In this document: one piece after another, positions 36,079 through 48,689 of the stretch | Numbering within the stretch: the stretch's first letter is position 1 | How the letters are laid out: each line of letters begins with the position of its first letter | Source of the DNA: Erythrocercus mccallii | Taxonomy: Eukaryota; Chordata; Aves; Passeriformes; Dicruridae | Reading direction: 5' to 3' | DNA length: 64,000 bases | Assembly: GCA_013397435.1 (NCBI GenBank) | Contig: VZRG01001335.1 | Coordinates: forward strand, 39,510 to 103,509 | Program-made: the position numbers and the translations under genes | Notes under the pieces: model-generated | Database searches by the model: none | Told to the model about the DNA's origin: nothing | What the model saw: only the letters and a program-made list of their open reading frames with translations

Positions 36079-39000
36079 TGTACAGGACAGATTCTTTTAA
36101 AAAAACGTTGTTTTTAGAAGACGCCCTAGATCAGTAAAATCATCCAATCTGCATTTAAGAAACCATTCCAGTAAACTCAGAAGGGGCTGGGATATGTTCT
36201 CTGAATACTCCAATTGCCTATCTCACCCCAAAAGTGCCTCCAGTACACAGGGGTTACACCAGCTATTCAAAGGCAACTGAGAGCAGAGCTACTCCATCCA
36301 AGTGAACAGCAGGCTGGCTTTTATAGCTTTTTTTTTTTTATGCCCTGCTTTTGTGTGATTTCTGCTGAAGGGGAAAGGGTGTGGAGGAGTCAGAGCTGGA
36401 GCTCCTAAAGGTGCAGCATCCAGCAACTGCTCAGGAAATATCAGAAATCCCCACGTCACCGGGCTGGGAAGGGCAGCAGAGGAAAGCACAAAAGGCTCTA
36501 CCTATTCACTGCAGCCAAAGGTGTTTCCTTTAGCTCCTCTTTTCTGAGTGTGGGGGGAAGAGCTGAAAGGACCAGGCACAAAACCTGAGCTGGCAGCACG
36601 ATGGTCACTTCAGGAGAAGCTGCTTGCACAGGGGAAGGAAGGGCAGCATTAACCTTCCAGCACAGGGATGCACACTGACACCCCGATGGGCTTGGAGAGG
36701 GAAGCAGCATCTCTGTGGGGCTGGCACCCTGCCTGGGGCACACACCGCTCTGGAGTCCCCCATTCCCCTTCCCTGAGGCTTTCCAGGGGTCCTGATGTTG
36801 CAGCTGTGTGAATATCCAGTATTTTGCTCATTTAGGAATTAATTTTTCACTTCAGGGTGGCTTTAGCAGATCACGTCCTGTCCCTTCCCAACAGAGCAGA
36901 AGTGAAGGGATTTACAAGAAAGGAGGGTAAAATCTTCAGTGTGATGTGGCACCTGAGCTGTCACCCCTGCCACTGCTGCTGGCATGGGCTAGAATTGGGG
37001 CTGAACAACACTAGAAGAATACAAATGGTAAAAAGAAAAGTTTCACTTAAAATCAAAACTTTCAACACTTGCAGAAATCAATAACAACAAAAAACGTGTG
37101 GATATTCATCTCATTCATTTCACATCCACTTTATTTCACAGAAAAGTCAGGTGTCTCTCAAGCCCTCCTTTGCCTCCAGCCCAAAACACCTCACTGAACT
37201 GAAACCTTCAACCTACTTTGACTTCTGTTCTCTTAACTGGGGTAAATGTGGAAAATACAGTTTTGTTAGGAGGTCTCTCAGCAGCATCTACGTCACTCAT
37301 TGCAGTGAATTCCCCAGAGTGTGCTGGAACATGTTGGTACTGGGATAGAAGAAAGTTTTATGAAAAAGTAGTTGTTTTTCCCAGCTGGCTTCACCCAAGT
37401 GCTGCCAAGATAAAGTTCCTCACTCACACACCTTGGCTGTTTGCCTGCACAAGGTCTCCAAAATATCCAGTGGGTGGAGAATGGGGCTTTTCCTTTCCCC
37501 CCAGCTGACCCATCATGGCCCAACCACTCCAGGTTGGTTTTAATTCCAAAGGCAATCCAGATGATGACACAATGATTGTGGGAGCAATGCCACACAGGGC
37601 ACCTGCTGAGACAGCTGAGAAAAAGCCAGGACAGTCCCCCAAAACACTGCCAGCCCTGGGAACACCCCAGGGCAGCTGCATGGGGCACAGCCTGGCTGTG
37701 TATGAGCTCCCGTGGCCTGCAGCCTGCTCTGCCCACAGAGATGCCACCCCCTATTTCTTAGCAAGTGTATTTGATTTTATTTTTTTTTTCCTTTTGTTTA
37801 GACATTTCCAAGGGTTCTGCTCCAGCCTCAGCCCACAGGCAGCCCAAAGCCTGTGCCCCAAAAGCCATGGGAGGTGCTGCACCGGCTTTAATGAGGCTGG
37901 AGCAGTTCAGCCATTATCACACCCACAGCCAGGTCACTTCAAAAGCAAGATTGCAGGGCAGAGGTGATACTTCTCTGCAATGCTGGACTCTAGAAATGCA
38001 GGTGCCTCCTTGTTATATTACTCTGTGGGAAATGTTTATGGCAGCGTTTGAGGGAAGGGAGGCTTCAGCCCTCCAATTACTGGGACCTGTTTTCTGTCCT
38101 ACAAGCTCAGGGTCTGAGGGTGCATCCAGAGCAAAATGATCAGAAAGAAAAGGAGACAGAGTTTTTTAAAAAGTTTCAGTAGATGTAAATGTACTTCATT
38201 TTTCCTCAGAAGTGTGCAGTTCTGATCAGGCTTAAGAAAACCCCTTGAGCCCAAGGATGTGGTAAATACAAACCAGAAAACAATGGGCTCTGTAGCTTCT
38301 TTGGTCAGTATCAGCACCTGTGGTCCCATCACACACCTTTTACTGCAGGAGGACACAAAAGAACACCATGTCTTCAATCACATTCAGTGAGGAGTATTTA
38401 GGTGTCCTTTTATTATTACCTGAATTTAAATGGATTATTATTCAGGGATATCAAAATTCCAGTAGCACAAAAAGGATTTTCTGCCCCTGTCCCAGCAGCA
38501 GGACATGGTTGGACTGTGTTAATTCTGTCCTTCTCTTCCCTTCTTCTCCTCTTCCCTCCCCAGTCTCCCTCCAAGTGATGGCCTCCCTATTAAAATCTCA
38601 GACATGTTGCTCAGAGTCCCTCAGAGTCCTCACATCACCAGCCATGGACACCAAATGAAAGGTTTATGTAGTGACAGAGGGTTCAAGAAGGATGTTGGCC
38701 CCTCCCAAGCTGGATGAAGTGAGAGAAAACTTATCCCATCCCTCCAACGGGGTTTGTAAAAGCCTTTCATGAGCACAGACTGGGGCTGCTCCTGCTCCCT
38801 GATCTGACCTGTCAAGGGCATGTGTGCAGGCACTTTGCTTTTCCTGGAGTGTGCAAGGGAGGATATGAAAGAGGATGTTACACAGGACAATAAATTTGTC
38901 TCTTGGCATCCTGCTTTGATAAGAGGAGGAAAACAAAAAAAAAACCCACAAAACACAACACCCTAACTATCATTTTCAGGACAAACTGCCTGGCAACAGT

Positions 39001-40330
39001 TCCAAAAAGAGGAGGAAAGAACACAAATGGCTCATTACAATTAGGTAAAAGAATTTAAAACCACACAGCTCCAGAGCCAGTGAAAGCCCAAGTGCTGTGG
39101 AATGGCTCATCCCTCCAGCAGGATAAAACCCTGAATAACGCTGTGGTATCCTGGCAGCACAAACAATAATAGTTTGGATGTCCTGGTGTTGGAAGCCTCT
39201 GTCCTGGCTGCTGGTTTCCAGGAGAGAACGTGACCCTGCCCTGGGTCAGTCTGGGGCAGCCACCCTGTGCCCCTGTCACCTGTGCCACTCAGTAGAGCTG
39301 CAGTGGTGGCTAAGGAGCCATGGGATGGGAGCAGGAGGGGCCAGACATGTCCCAAAATTGGTGTGCATGGCTCTGGAGGAGCAGGGCATTGGGGGAGAAT
39401 TCCATTACTGCAGGGAGGTCACTGCTTCTGCTCCTGGCTGCTTTGAAGGCAGCGAGGGGCTGGCAGAGCCTGTGGGCACAGCCAGGGTGTGCAGGAGAGC
39501 CCTGGAGGCTCTGCTGCTCCCCTGAGTCACAACCCTGCCTCCTCCTCCTCCTCATCACCTGAGGGCAAGGAGCACCCTCAGCTTTGCAGGTCACTCTGAT
39601 CAGCGCCCACATCACACCAGCTCTGCCAGTCCCTGCAGTGCCACAGCCAACCCTGCTCAGCTGACTTTGCTTTGTCACTTTGCTTTCACCTGCAGAAGCC
39701 AAAAGCGTTAATAACCCATGGCAGGGAGCACAGGGCAATCTCCCTGCTTGGGCAACACACAGCTCTACAGCAAACACCAGTGCCTGAGCTTGCATGGGGT
39801 GTCTCACCCGGTTACCAAAAGCAGCGAGCAATCCTGCATTTGAACACCCCAAACAAACAAACACCACTTTCTGTGGGGCTTTGTAGGTGAGCTACAAGCC
39901 AATAGCAATACCCATGGCCAGCTGGACAGCAGTGTTAGTTGAGTTCTATTTTAAATGTTAGCTGCTGGATTTAAATCTCACCATGCTGCTTCTGTTAGGT
40001 TGGAAGCAAAATGTCGTGGAAATAAAAATAATTGGGCTGCAGGTTGCAGCAGCTGTTAGGAAACAGTGGCAGGACAGTGAAAGATATGTTGAAAAGAAGG
40101 ATTTCAGTATGAGGCCTATGGCATTGACAAAATTACTGGTTAATCATATGCTAATCAAAACATCACAGAGAGTCAAAATTTCACATGGAGAGGTAGCAGG
40201 GAAACCATACTTAACTAAATAAGGATCAACCACAGCTAGTGGAAGTCAGAAACAAATCCTGAAGTGACTGAAGGAATAAAGGGCAACGGTTTCCACTTCT
40301 ACTGCCTGAGCATATAATTTGTTTTCAGGT
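36077..40330. other. Unique non-coding sequence
   Basis: No recognised gene. The 36.3-36.8, 37.4-38.0 and 39.1-39.7 kb parts are GC-richer and stop-poor, giving long overlapping frames (147 and 150 codons around 37.5 kb, 185 codons minus at 39310-39867) that resemble no family. Polypyrimidine-AG acceptor-like sequences occur at 37801 and about 38561. Only the first is followed by a donor-like GT (37933). Confidence 0.55.
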
Positions 40331-40349
40331 AAAAAAAAAAAAAAAAAAA
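40331..40349. repeat. A19 homopolymer
   Basis: Nineteen A residues, followed 20-30 bp later by another run of nine A (40373-40381). Simple sequence. Confidence 0.92.
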
Positions 40350-40617
40350 GGGGTTAGGTTAATGTAAAACCTAAAAAAAAAGGCAATTTACATAGCTTTT
40401 GCATGCTTGAAAACATACTGAAATAAAGAACAATTCTAAAAATGATTTCTTGTTCAGAAAAAGCAAAAGAAAAATGCTGTCTGTTCTGTGTCTGAGGTGT
40501 CCATCCAATATCCTGGGATGATCAACCAGGTCCACATCTTTCGGAACAGAAGACAGCAGCATTCCCTGTCCTACTCTTCTTTTCTCCCTCCCCTACACTC
40601 TTTTTCTCCTTCCCCAG
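40350..40617. other. Non-coding sequence ending in a strong polypyrimidine tract
   Basis: Ordinary sequence up to about 40565, then more than 50 bp dominated by C and T ending CTCCTTCCCCAG at 40617. This is what an intron 3' end looks like; it leads into the candidate exon at 40618. Confidence 0.45.
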
Positions 40618-40688
40618 GACGATCATATCATCAAAGCTCCACTGCAATGATGTATTCCAGGGATTCCACAGGCAGGCTGGTCCTAGAG
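40618..40688 (+). other. Candidate internal exon, unassigned
   Basis: A long polypyrimidine tract ending in CCCCAG at 40617 is an excellent splice acceptor by inspection. Seventy-one bases later CTAGAG/GTAAAG is a fair donor. Two of the three plus-strand frames are open across the segment; one reads RSYHQSSTAMMYSRDSTGRL and onward, which is not low-complexity. I do not recognise the peptide. Acceptor and donor pairs of this quality do occur by chance in a window of this size. Transcript data or cross-species alignment would decide. Confidence 0.25.
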
Positions 40689-41136
40689 GTAAAGTGCACT
40701 GATGGGGACATGTGGAAATTCAGGGAGTTTCACTCTGCAGGCTCCGCTGCAGAAGCTGAATCTGTCACTTGCAGGGGGTCTCATTGTATCCCCAGTGGCA
40801 CTGCTGGGACACATGGCATTGCCCTGCAGTTTCTGCTGCAGTTAGCAGCGCTTCCCCCAGGAAGTGCTCAGACAATTTTTCCAGTATTTTATTGCTGATC
40901 CTTGGCAGTTCCAAGCAGCAATGAGGAGCTCAGGTGAGTCCCCCCAGGTCCTGCAAGGAGCCTGTCAAGGGCTTCGGCATCTGTGGGTTGACTGAAAGTT
41001 TGTGGGGACACCTGGCAGCTCTTCCTAACCAGACTGGAAAAGTGCAAAGCTGAGATCTGTCACCTCTGCCCTGCTGAGTGTCTAATTATCTGCCCAGGTA
41101 TTGCAAGGCCCTGCTGGGAGTCCTGGCAAGCCTGTG
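40689..41136. other. Unique non-coding sequence
   Basis: No recognised feature. Confidence 0.6.
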
Positions 41137-41331
41137 AGACGTCTGCTCCTCCACGGCTGCTCCGGCTGCAGACTGCCAGGCAGCAGGGTTGTGAAACGCA
41201 GTAAAAGCCACCCCAGAAGAGCCTGTGTCCCATACACCCGGAGTGGTTTGCAAAACAGGCGTGGTTTTGGCTGGGCAGGGTGGGTCTGGCTGCACCTCGC
41301 ACGTCGGGTGGCATCAAAGGAGGCGCGGGGT
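41137..41331. promoter_or_regulatory. CpG-enriched GC-rich patch
   Basis: About eleven CpGs fall in roughly 195 bp (for example GACGTCTGC, CTCCGGCTGC, CTCGCACGTCGGG, GGCGCGGGG), well above the background. GGGTGGGTC and GGCGTGG resemble SP/KLF-type GC and CACCC boxes. It is too short for a conventional CpG island and no start site can be seen. It may be a small promoter or enhancer. Confidence 0.3.
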
Positions 41332-42029
41332 TGAAAGTGGGTGAAGGAGACAAAAGGGTTGGGAGGGAAGCTTGGGTGGAGGAGGAGAAGAGGGAGAGGT
41401 GGCAGATGAGAGGCTGGAGATGGGTCGTGGTCACACTGCAACACTGCCGAGGGAATTACCTGGGAGTGAAGGAGGGGAGAAAGGCAAGAGCTGTGCCAGG
41501 GCAGGAGCGTTTATTGGATGCAGAGGATGAATGTGCCAGCCATGCCCTGGGTGTGCCCAGGCACCCAGAGCTCGACTCTCCATCACTGGGGGTTTCCCTG
41601 AGCTTAGAGGTGCCCAAAGCACATCGGAGCCCTGCACCTCCCATCTCCCAGACTCTCCCCAAAAGTTCATTTTGCAGCTTTTTTTCCCAGGTTCATTTCC
41701 CTGGCCATGCTCTTTGGGAAAGCAGCAGTTCTCTGTCCTTTTTGATGTGACAGAGGCAGCCCCGGTGTGGATGAGGCACAACTGGGACCTGTCAGGGTGT
41801 GAGAGGCTGGCAGGAGACAATGAAGAAAGGATTCAAGGGCTGGCACTGCCTGCTTCCACCCCAAGAGGAGAAGGAGCTCTTCCACACACGACATATCCCG
41901 TCACCCCAACTCTGACTTGTCCAGACCAGTCAGTGGCCTCTGTACAGCAATTAAACTTTGCTGGAATGGTAAAGTCAGTCTCTATAAATCCAGATCCAAA
42001 CCGAGTATTTTTTATGATGGAGGCCACAG
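41332..42029. other. Unique non-coding sequence
   Basis: Purine-rich on the plus strand at 41.33-41.5 kb, then ordinary. Overlapping open frames on both strands (up to 167 codons plus) show no familiar domain. Confidence 0.55.
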
Positions 42030-42260
42030 CTTAATATAATTAACTGTGACTTACATGCTGGTTACTCTGCTGTGATGTCAGCCTCTCCACACTGTTTATT
42101 TTAATTAAAACAGAAATTGTAGGTCTTGAGTGCTGGTAATTACAGCCCGTGGACTCAATTTGCCAAAGCCCCTAATTAACCTGTTATGTGTCTACCTGAC
42201 TTGAGGTGTTAGTTGAAACATGACTGGTGCAGTGGCATTATGTTGTCTGCAGTGATGGAA
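42030..42260. promoter_or_regulatory. Candidate conserved non-coding element
   Basis: The block contains TTAATATAATTAACTGTGAC, the 12-bp perfect palindrome TTTTAATTAAAA at 42099-42110, GGTAATTACAGCCCGTGG and CCCCTAATTAACC, giving four TAATTA-type cores in about 140 bp of unique sequence. It is a good candidate homeodomain-responsive enhancer by motif density only. Confidence 0.38.
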
Positions 42261-45200
42261 ATACACTAGGAAGACGTGACAGGCTCTGTGATGGGGGATC
42301 CATATTTTAAGCTATTCTGCATGACATTCCTTTCACTTTTATGTAGATTACCAGTTTCCTACATGAGACTTTGTAAGTGATAGACTAGCTGAGAAAACGG
42401 ATTTGATGAGGAGTAGCCCTTTTCCAGAATAATTGTCTCCTGTAAATGCTCAGGAGGGTTTGTAAATCTGGTGCTTTTGTGGTAGCAGATTGCAGCAGGA
42501 CAGGGTGTGCTCCTGTAAGGATGCCTTTCCCTCTGGAGGAAGGCTGGTCATCTTCACCTTAATGCTTACAAATACTTCTGCCTGTCCTTGTCAGCTCCCT
42601 CTGCCTCAAGACACTTTAAAATGCAAGTACTTTTCTTCCCAGTTTAGCCACAAACTCCTGTCATTCTAATCCCTCTAATTTCCCATCTCATGCCTGCTGT
42701 CATGTTTATGGTATTCATCCCCCCAATAAAGGCTTTTTCCCTTGTTCCCATATCCCCATAGCTATTTTAATTTCTCCTTTCCAGACCTGTTGTTTCACCA
42801 CCAGTGCAGGAGGGAGTCCTGCCATTGCCCACAGTGGCCAGGATCAGGGCCTGGAGAGACACATGCTCCTTGGCTTTCTCCAGACCCAAAAACCACAGCT
42901 GTCCAAAAGTTTGGAGCTGCACTGAGTGCAAAGAGCGTTAATTTAAACTGGAAAATAAATGCTTCCAAGTGGAGATGCTTTGCACAGATCAGCCTCTAGA
43001 CAAGCTGAACCCGTGGGTTTTAGGCAAAATATACAACAGGTACAAATAAGCTCTCTGCTTAGATTTGCCATTTCATTGTCTTTTCTTATCATTTTTTCCC
43101 CCTGCTAATTTCTGTCCTTTGCATGCGGCAATTTTGCAGTAAACCTGCACTTGAATGATTATTGCAACAATGCCAAGATGTGTACAAGGGTAATATCTAA
43201 TGCAAGACCAATATCTAATGCAGTTTCTTACTGGCTTTTATGCACCTACCCATCTTCAAGAATTTTTGGTTTGGGGTGAAAAGTTTCCTCTATTCTTGAA
43301 TTACTGAAAGAAAGCAGTCTGCTCTTTTAAATACAAATGTGAGCCATGGTACTGCCTTTTAATTGGATGACAGAGAAAAAAAAAAGCCAGAATTTAATTT
43401 ATGGGCCATATATTTGAAAAGAGAAGATACTCTAAGTCCAGTTTACACTAGAGAGATAAAGATGTGAAATCCCATAGGCTGCTCTTCCCTTCAGTCCTTA
43501 ACCATTTTAAGCACTTTGTTTGCTAGGGATTTCCCCTGCATTTTGCAGGGAGAGGGAGTGTATTCCATGTAACCTGTCATCATTCAAAGCTGTATTAGCC
43601 CATTAGTCCATGAGAGGAGAGCTGGGGAAAGAAGGGGGTGGAGGGAAAGGTACGTTGTGTGTGCACGATACGTGTTAGCCAACATCCCACAACACATTAA
43701 TCTTCACCAGTGAGGAGAGACAGGCCAGCTCCTTGGGGCTCCATCACTGTAACCCTCTCCTCCTCATTCATGAAGATAAATGCCCTTGGAGTGATCAGCC
43801 ATCATGTTCTCTTTATGCATGTGCCAGATGTTGTCTTGTAAGTCAGCCAGAGAGAAACCAGGAGCCAGCAGCAGCAACCTCCCCACAGGTGTGCCTTCCA
43901 CCCTTCTGTCCATCCTCCTCCATCCACTGTGCTCCTGTGCCATGAGCTGGCAGGTCATCCATCCTCACCTGCTGGGTGGGGCCAGGCTGGGGGAGCCCTG
44001 TTCCCATGGAGATTGCTGCTGCTTCCCTGTAAGATGTAAGTGACATGGTTTTCCTAAATCCATCGCCCAGGAGCATCTCACGCAAGGCTGATGAGGAAAC
44101 AGTGAAGAATAAAATGGGTGTGGAGTTTTCTGGGGCTTGAGGAACAAGCTGTGACAGTGCATTGCCTGGCATGGTTTTGTGCTTGCTTTCCCTCAGATAA
44201 CCCAGCCAAGTGCCCAGTGCCACATTGCCCACACCAGTTCTGGAAGATGCCAAGCCGGGGTTGCTTTTCCAAGCAGTTCTGAGGCAGGGGCTGCTTTGGA
44301 GCACACTTACACTGATCTCCCCTGCCCTCTTTCTCCTTGTCATCACCATGGACTCAGCTCCCACTGCCTTTGACACAGCAATGGCCGAAGCAGGGAAGCA
44401 AAGCCTGTGGATGGAGTCCCAGAGGCAGCTGTGAGGCTGGACTACCCCAGCTCCTGCAAGCCTGAACAGGACCTGATCCCTGCCTCCCATCGGTCACTGC
44501 CTCCTCCCACCCTGAGACTCTGAATTCCCAGCAAGGACAGCCTAATCCAAGATAAAACATAGAATTAAGGAGAGATTAAGTTTGTTTCAACAGCAAACTC
44601 TAAACTGTTGGTAATAGGCATGAGTCTTCTTGTACAGAAGGAGTGGAATCTCTTTTCTTTTGAGAAACAACAGCCAAGTTCCCATCCAGGCCCTCCAGAA
44701 TCTTGGCCTATATTATTTCATATATTAGAAATTATTCTAGGTAATTGTATTGCTGTTGAATTAGGGGAGAGACAGAAATGGTAACACTAAGTATTTTTAT
44801 TATTATTGTCACTGACTGTTGCAAGGCTCTCACTAGAATGGGAAGCTCAGAGTACCTTAAGTTGACATAAATAAAAGAAAGACACATGGGATCTCAACAT
44901 TATTTTATGTCTTGAAGAAATTCCCAGGAATCACAATTAGCAGAATGCAGTTGGATCATTTATAACAGAAAACCCAGCAGATTCATTAAAGCGGCCAGTT
45001 CCAGCTGTTGGCAGCACACAGGGTTAACTGAAGGCTTTCTCCTGCAGTGCTGTGGGACACTGCCTGACAGGATGGTGTGTTAATCTTCCCAGGATCTGCA
45101 TGGAAATCTCTGGGCAGGCCTTCATGAACTGGATCAATCAGAGAGAGCAGCCTCGGAGCTGGCTGCTCCATTTGGCTGCCGTTCAGAAACACACATGCCA

Positions 45201-46370
45201 GGGAGGGTAACTCCATCCTGAGCTGCTGTGTATCAATGCATCAGCTTGTAGGCATGTGCCAGACAGCTTGAGGAGGAGACTGCCATGAATCAGCCATGTG
45301 AAAGGGCCTGTGTTTTCTAAACAGGGGCAAACTGCTCCAGGCTCAGATTTAAGACTCAGGTTCAGAAGACCAGAAATATGTATTCTTCTCATTTATCTCT
45401 GAGCCCCACTGTTTTCCCACGTATCTCCCCACCTGCACGTGCAAGTGCCCAGGCTGGTACCTCCTCCTGGTTGGGCAACTGGGTCAGTAGCACCATTGCT
45501 CAACCACAGAGCTCCACTGCACTCTGACATAGACCAGCAGGAGCTCCTGCAGTCCTCCTGCAGGAGGTTGGAGCACCCCTAGGTTACAGGTCAGGAGTCA
45601 CCACACCAGGATGTTTAGGCTGCAAGCTGGTGGCAGCAGGGACCGTTGCTTTGTTTTGTGTTTGGGTAGTGTCCTGCCCATGGGGCCATGGCTCCAGGTT
45701 AGAGCTCTGCAATGCCACACTAATACAGTGAAATTAAATAATAAATTAGCAGCAATAACCATAGTAATTAGCAGTTGCTTTGACTTGTTGCCACGGACCC
45801 ACCAGCCACAAACATTAGTCAGGCTTTGTGATCATGTCTTCCAAACTGCCACTGCTTGCAAAACACCTACTGTCTCTTCACACATGGAAAAGGGGGAACA
45901 AGTTAGAAGAACAGTTGTCTACAACAGATCTCATGATCCAGATCCTTCTGGGCTGGCAGTGTTTTCTTCTAGCTGTAAAAGTCTCTCCCCACTCAGGTTC
46001 CATCATGTGCCTGATCCTGATCTCTGCCAGGTAAGGTCCTACACTGCATCTCCCGTGGGGGAGCAAAGGAGGGATGGTGCTCAGCTGGATTTCTTCTGTC
46101 TGTCATTGAGTATCAGTCACAGCATGAGTTAAAATAGGGGCAAAATAGGATAAATGAAAGGGAGTGATTGAGAAGATGTGGGCGACGTGACAGACAAGCA
46201 AGCTCCTTGCATGTTGATGAGAACGGCATTATCCAGGCGATGGTTGATTTCTTTTTGTCTTATTTAAAGGAGCAGCATCTTTGAGAAGCCTGGGTTTCTT
46301 AAAGGATAGTAGTTATGTAGAAGAAAAATCCCATGTCTTCCCAGTGAATCAGTTCTACATTCATTTAACC
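42261..46370. other. Unique non-coding sequence
   Basis: No gene is recognised. A 13-bp motif AATATCTAATGCA is repeated in tandem with an 18-bp period at 43192-43222. The 43.7-44.5 kb part is GC-richer and stop-poor; it carries the longest open frame in the window (215 codons, minus, 43843-44490), which resembles no known protein and overlaps open frames on the plus strand. An acceptor/donor pair bounds 45973-46030 (see findings). Confidence 0.55.
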
Positions 46371-46385
46371 AAAAAAAAAAAAAAA
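46371..46385. repeat. A15 homopolymer
   Basis: Fifteen A residues in unique sequence. No other feature. Confidence 0.92.
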
Positions 46386-48689
46386 GGTAAATTAAAACAA
46401 CAATTTCAAAAGAAATCCAGTATGGGACTGGAAACTTACATAGGAGTCATCAGCCAAACACACAGAAAATGGGTCTGTGAAAAATGGGAACCTGTTGTGA
46501 AATAAGCTGATATTTCAGTGAGGCTTTAACAATCCACAGCATCACAAAAATGGAAAGTCTGCCAGCACTCAAGAGCTACATGTGAGAAAGTTTCTTGCAG
46601 CCTCTGTGCTCATCTTTCATCAGAGGTGCTTGCTAACGCCATCACACCATTCTGCTTTTATAGTCTATGCTTTATCCACATGCATTATTCCCAGGCATTT
46701 ACTGCAGCCCTGCAATTTGGGGAAGTACAGAACATGGAGATCCATAGAAGGAAAAAGCGTAGATGGATTTGAAAGCAATCCTTGCTGAAGGAGCCTTAAG
46801 GCCTAGGTGTGTTTGCAACCTTGACAAAGTTACAGAAAGATGAAAGAGAAGGCGCAGGAAAACATATAATTAAAGTAGCGTGATGTTACTGTGCACTTAT
46901 AAACTCAGAATGAATACAGAGAGTTTTATCACAAGAGGTGCAGCTCTGCTGTCACCAGCTTTCCCATACAGAGGTCATTCAGGCACAGAAAGGCCAAAAA
47001 GAGACATCAAAACTCCTTCTCAACAAGGCACAAGTTGAAGAGGAGTCCCATCGAGGGTAGTTTGGAAAGAGCAACAATAATGAACAATTTGGTTATGAAA
47101 CAGAATACTCTGGAGGCAGTTTAAGGAAGGCAGTCCAGGTCAAAGCTGTTGCGATGGGAAAGAACTTTTAAATTGTACCAGGTTTAAGGGGACCCAATGT
47201 TCCTTCTGATTGAGGAATCAGTTCCAGCTGGAGATGGGCCAGTTTAGGATCTAAGAGATACCAACTGAAATTCCAGAGGGGGGATAGGAACTGATAGATA
47301 TGATTAGACTTCTCATGCATTTTATCGATGATCTTGATAGAACAACCCAAACCAGATAACTCTGATGTAGATAGAAGCAGCCATCCCACAAGTATTTAGG
47401 GACAATTCCTCGATTGAGGGTTCTAGTGTGAATTGTAGTAACAATCAGTGAGGGAGAGCAGCATGAATCAGGGTGATGTTCACAGAGTCGTGGCGTTAAA
47501 CACAGTTACTGCTGTTACCAGAGTGAGGATCTGCTCTGTAGCACATTGGAAGGAACCCAGTTCATATCACTGGCTGTCCTATACTCCACTGGTACTACTG
47601 GGACTTAATTCTCTCCTAAGCCAGGAGCAACAGTGTGCCAGCACAGTGCCCATAAGGAGGGAAAGTGAACAGTGTTGATCCAGCAGTGAGACAAGCTGCA
47701 GCTCTCTGTGCAGAAAAGACTGCACCTCACACTCCTGCAGTCAGCCAGTCCAATCCCCTGCTGGCATCTCATAAATCTGTGCCAACTTCATTTATGCCCT
47801 CCAAACTCATCATGTGAAGGTCCTGCACAGATATCCACAGCTGTGTTACCCTTCTGCACAAGTCAGAGGAGGTGTCATAGCCCAGAAAAACACCCAACCT
47901 CTCACCAAAACCCTCACCTCACTGCCCCACTGTTCCAGAAGCTGGTGGAAGTGAATTGCGCTCACCAGCTTTTAGCTTTCCCAGTGTCAGTGTCTGACCC
48001 CAAATAACACCCTGGATAGTTCTCTATCCTACCACAGATATTTCACAAATACTTGTCATGGCCTCAATTTCCCCTCTCTGAAATGACATCTTTGAGACGT
48101 TGAGGAGTTAACAGTTCTCTCACTGCCATTGGGAGCAATATGGTTTCTGTGTTCCTTACTGAAGCACTTGAAGGTGATTTAGTGGGATCGTCTACTTATC
48201 ATGGCCAGAGGTGCTCACACAGGGCAAAATGGTATCTGCAAGAAATAAAAAAACTGGGCAAAGGAGTGGAGGGAAAGCTGAGAGCATGGCATGGAGATCC
48301 AGCTTGCTGGAGCCACAACATAGAACAGCAGGGCCAGGAACCAGAACTTCAGCCTTCCCAGGGCCAAGCCATCCTTTCAGCACAGGTCTCTGCCAGGAGG
48401 CTTTGCGTCCATACCAAGGATCTCATTCATGCCCTAAATTAAGCAGGAGATTTCCTGTGTCTGCAGAGATACCAACAGCATCTTTTGGCTGGGTGGGGTC
48501 CCAGGTATTCTCTTGTCTCAGGTGCCATCCAGAAACATCAGGGATGAGAGTGATCCTATTGCTGAGTGGCCTCAGCTGTCATCAGTGATGTGATGACTAT
48601 TCCTTGTGTGAGCAGGTTACAGCTAAGGAAAGACGAGGTGTGAGGGCTGTGTTGATTTCACTGTATTTTAATGAAGAAACTGGAGCTGC
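46386..48689. other. Unique non-coding sequence
   Basis: No recognised gene, RNA or mobile element. A stretch near 46.97 kb (ACAGAGGTCATTCAGGCACAG) faintly recalls the MIR core but does not continue convincingly. Confidence 0.55.

Noticed and set aside
37802..37932. Acceptor after a T-rich tract with a CAG/GTCACT donor 131 bp later
   Set aside because: The donor is poor and the tract is simple T-rich sequence. The open frame is in a GC-richer stop-poor patch.
39310..39867. 185-codon minus-strand open frame
   Set aside because: It is in a GC-rich stop-poor patch, overlaps plus-strand frames and has no recognisable domain.
40350..40372. GGGGTTAGGTTAATG, considered as interstitial telomeric repeat
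   Set aside because: Only one imperfect TTAGGG-like unit is present.
43843..44490. 215-codon open frame on the minus strand, the longest in the window
   Set aside because: It lies in a GC-richer, stop-poor patch with open frames on the other strand as well. The translation shows no domain, signal peptide, membrane segment or family resemblance. A BLASTP or TBLASTN hit with codon-patterned conservation would reverse this.
46960..47020. Faint MIR-like string ACAGAGGTCATTCAGGCACAGAAAGG
   Set aside because: Only one block resembles MIR and the expected following blocks are absent.
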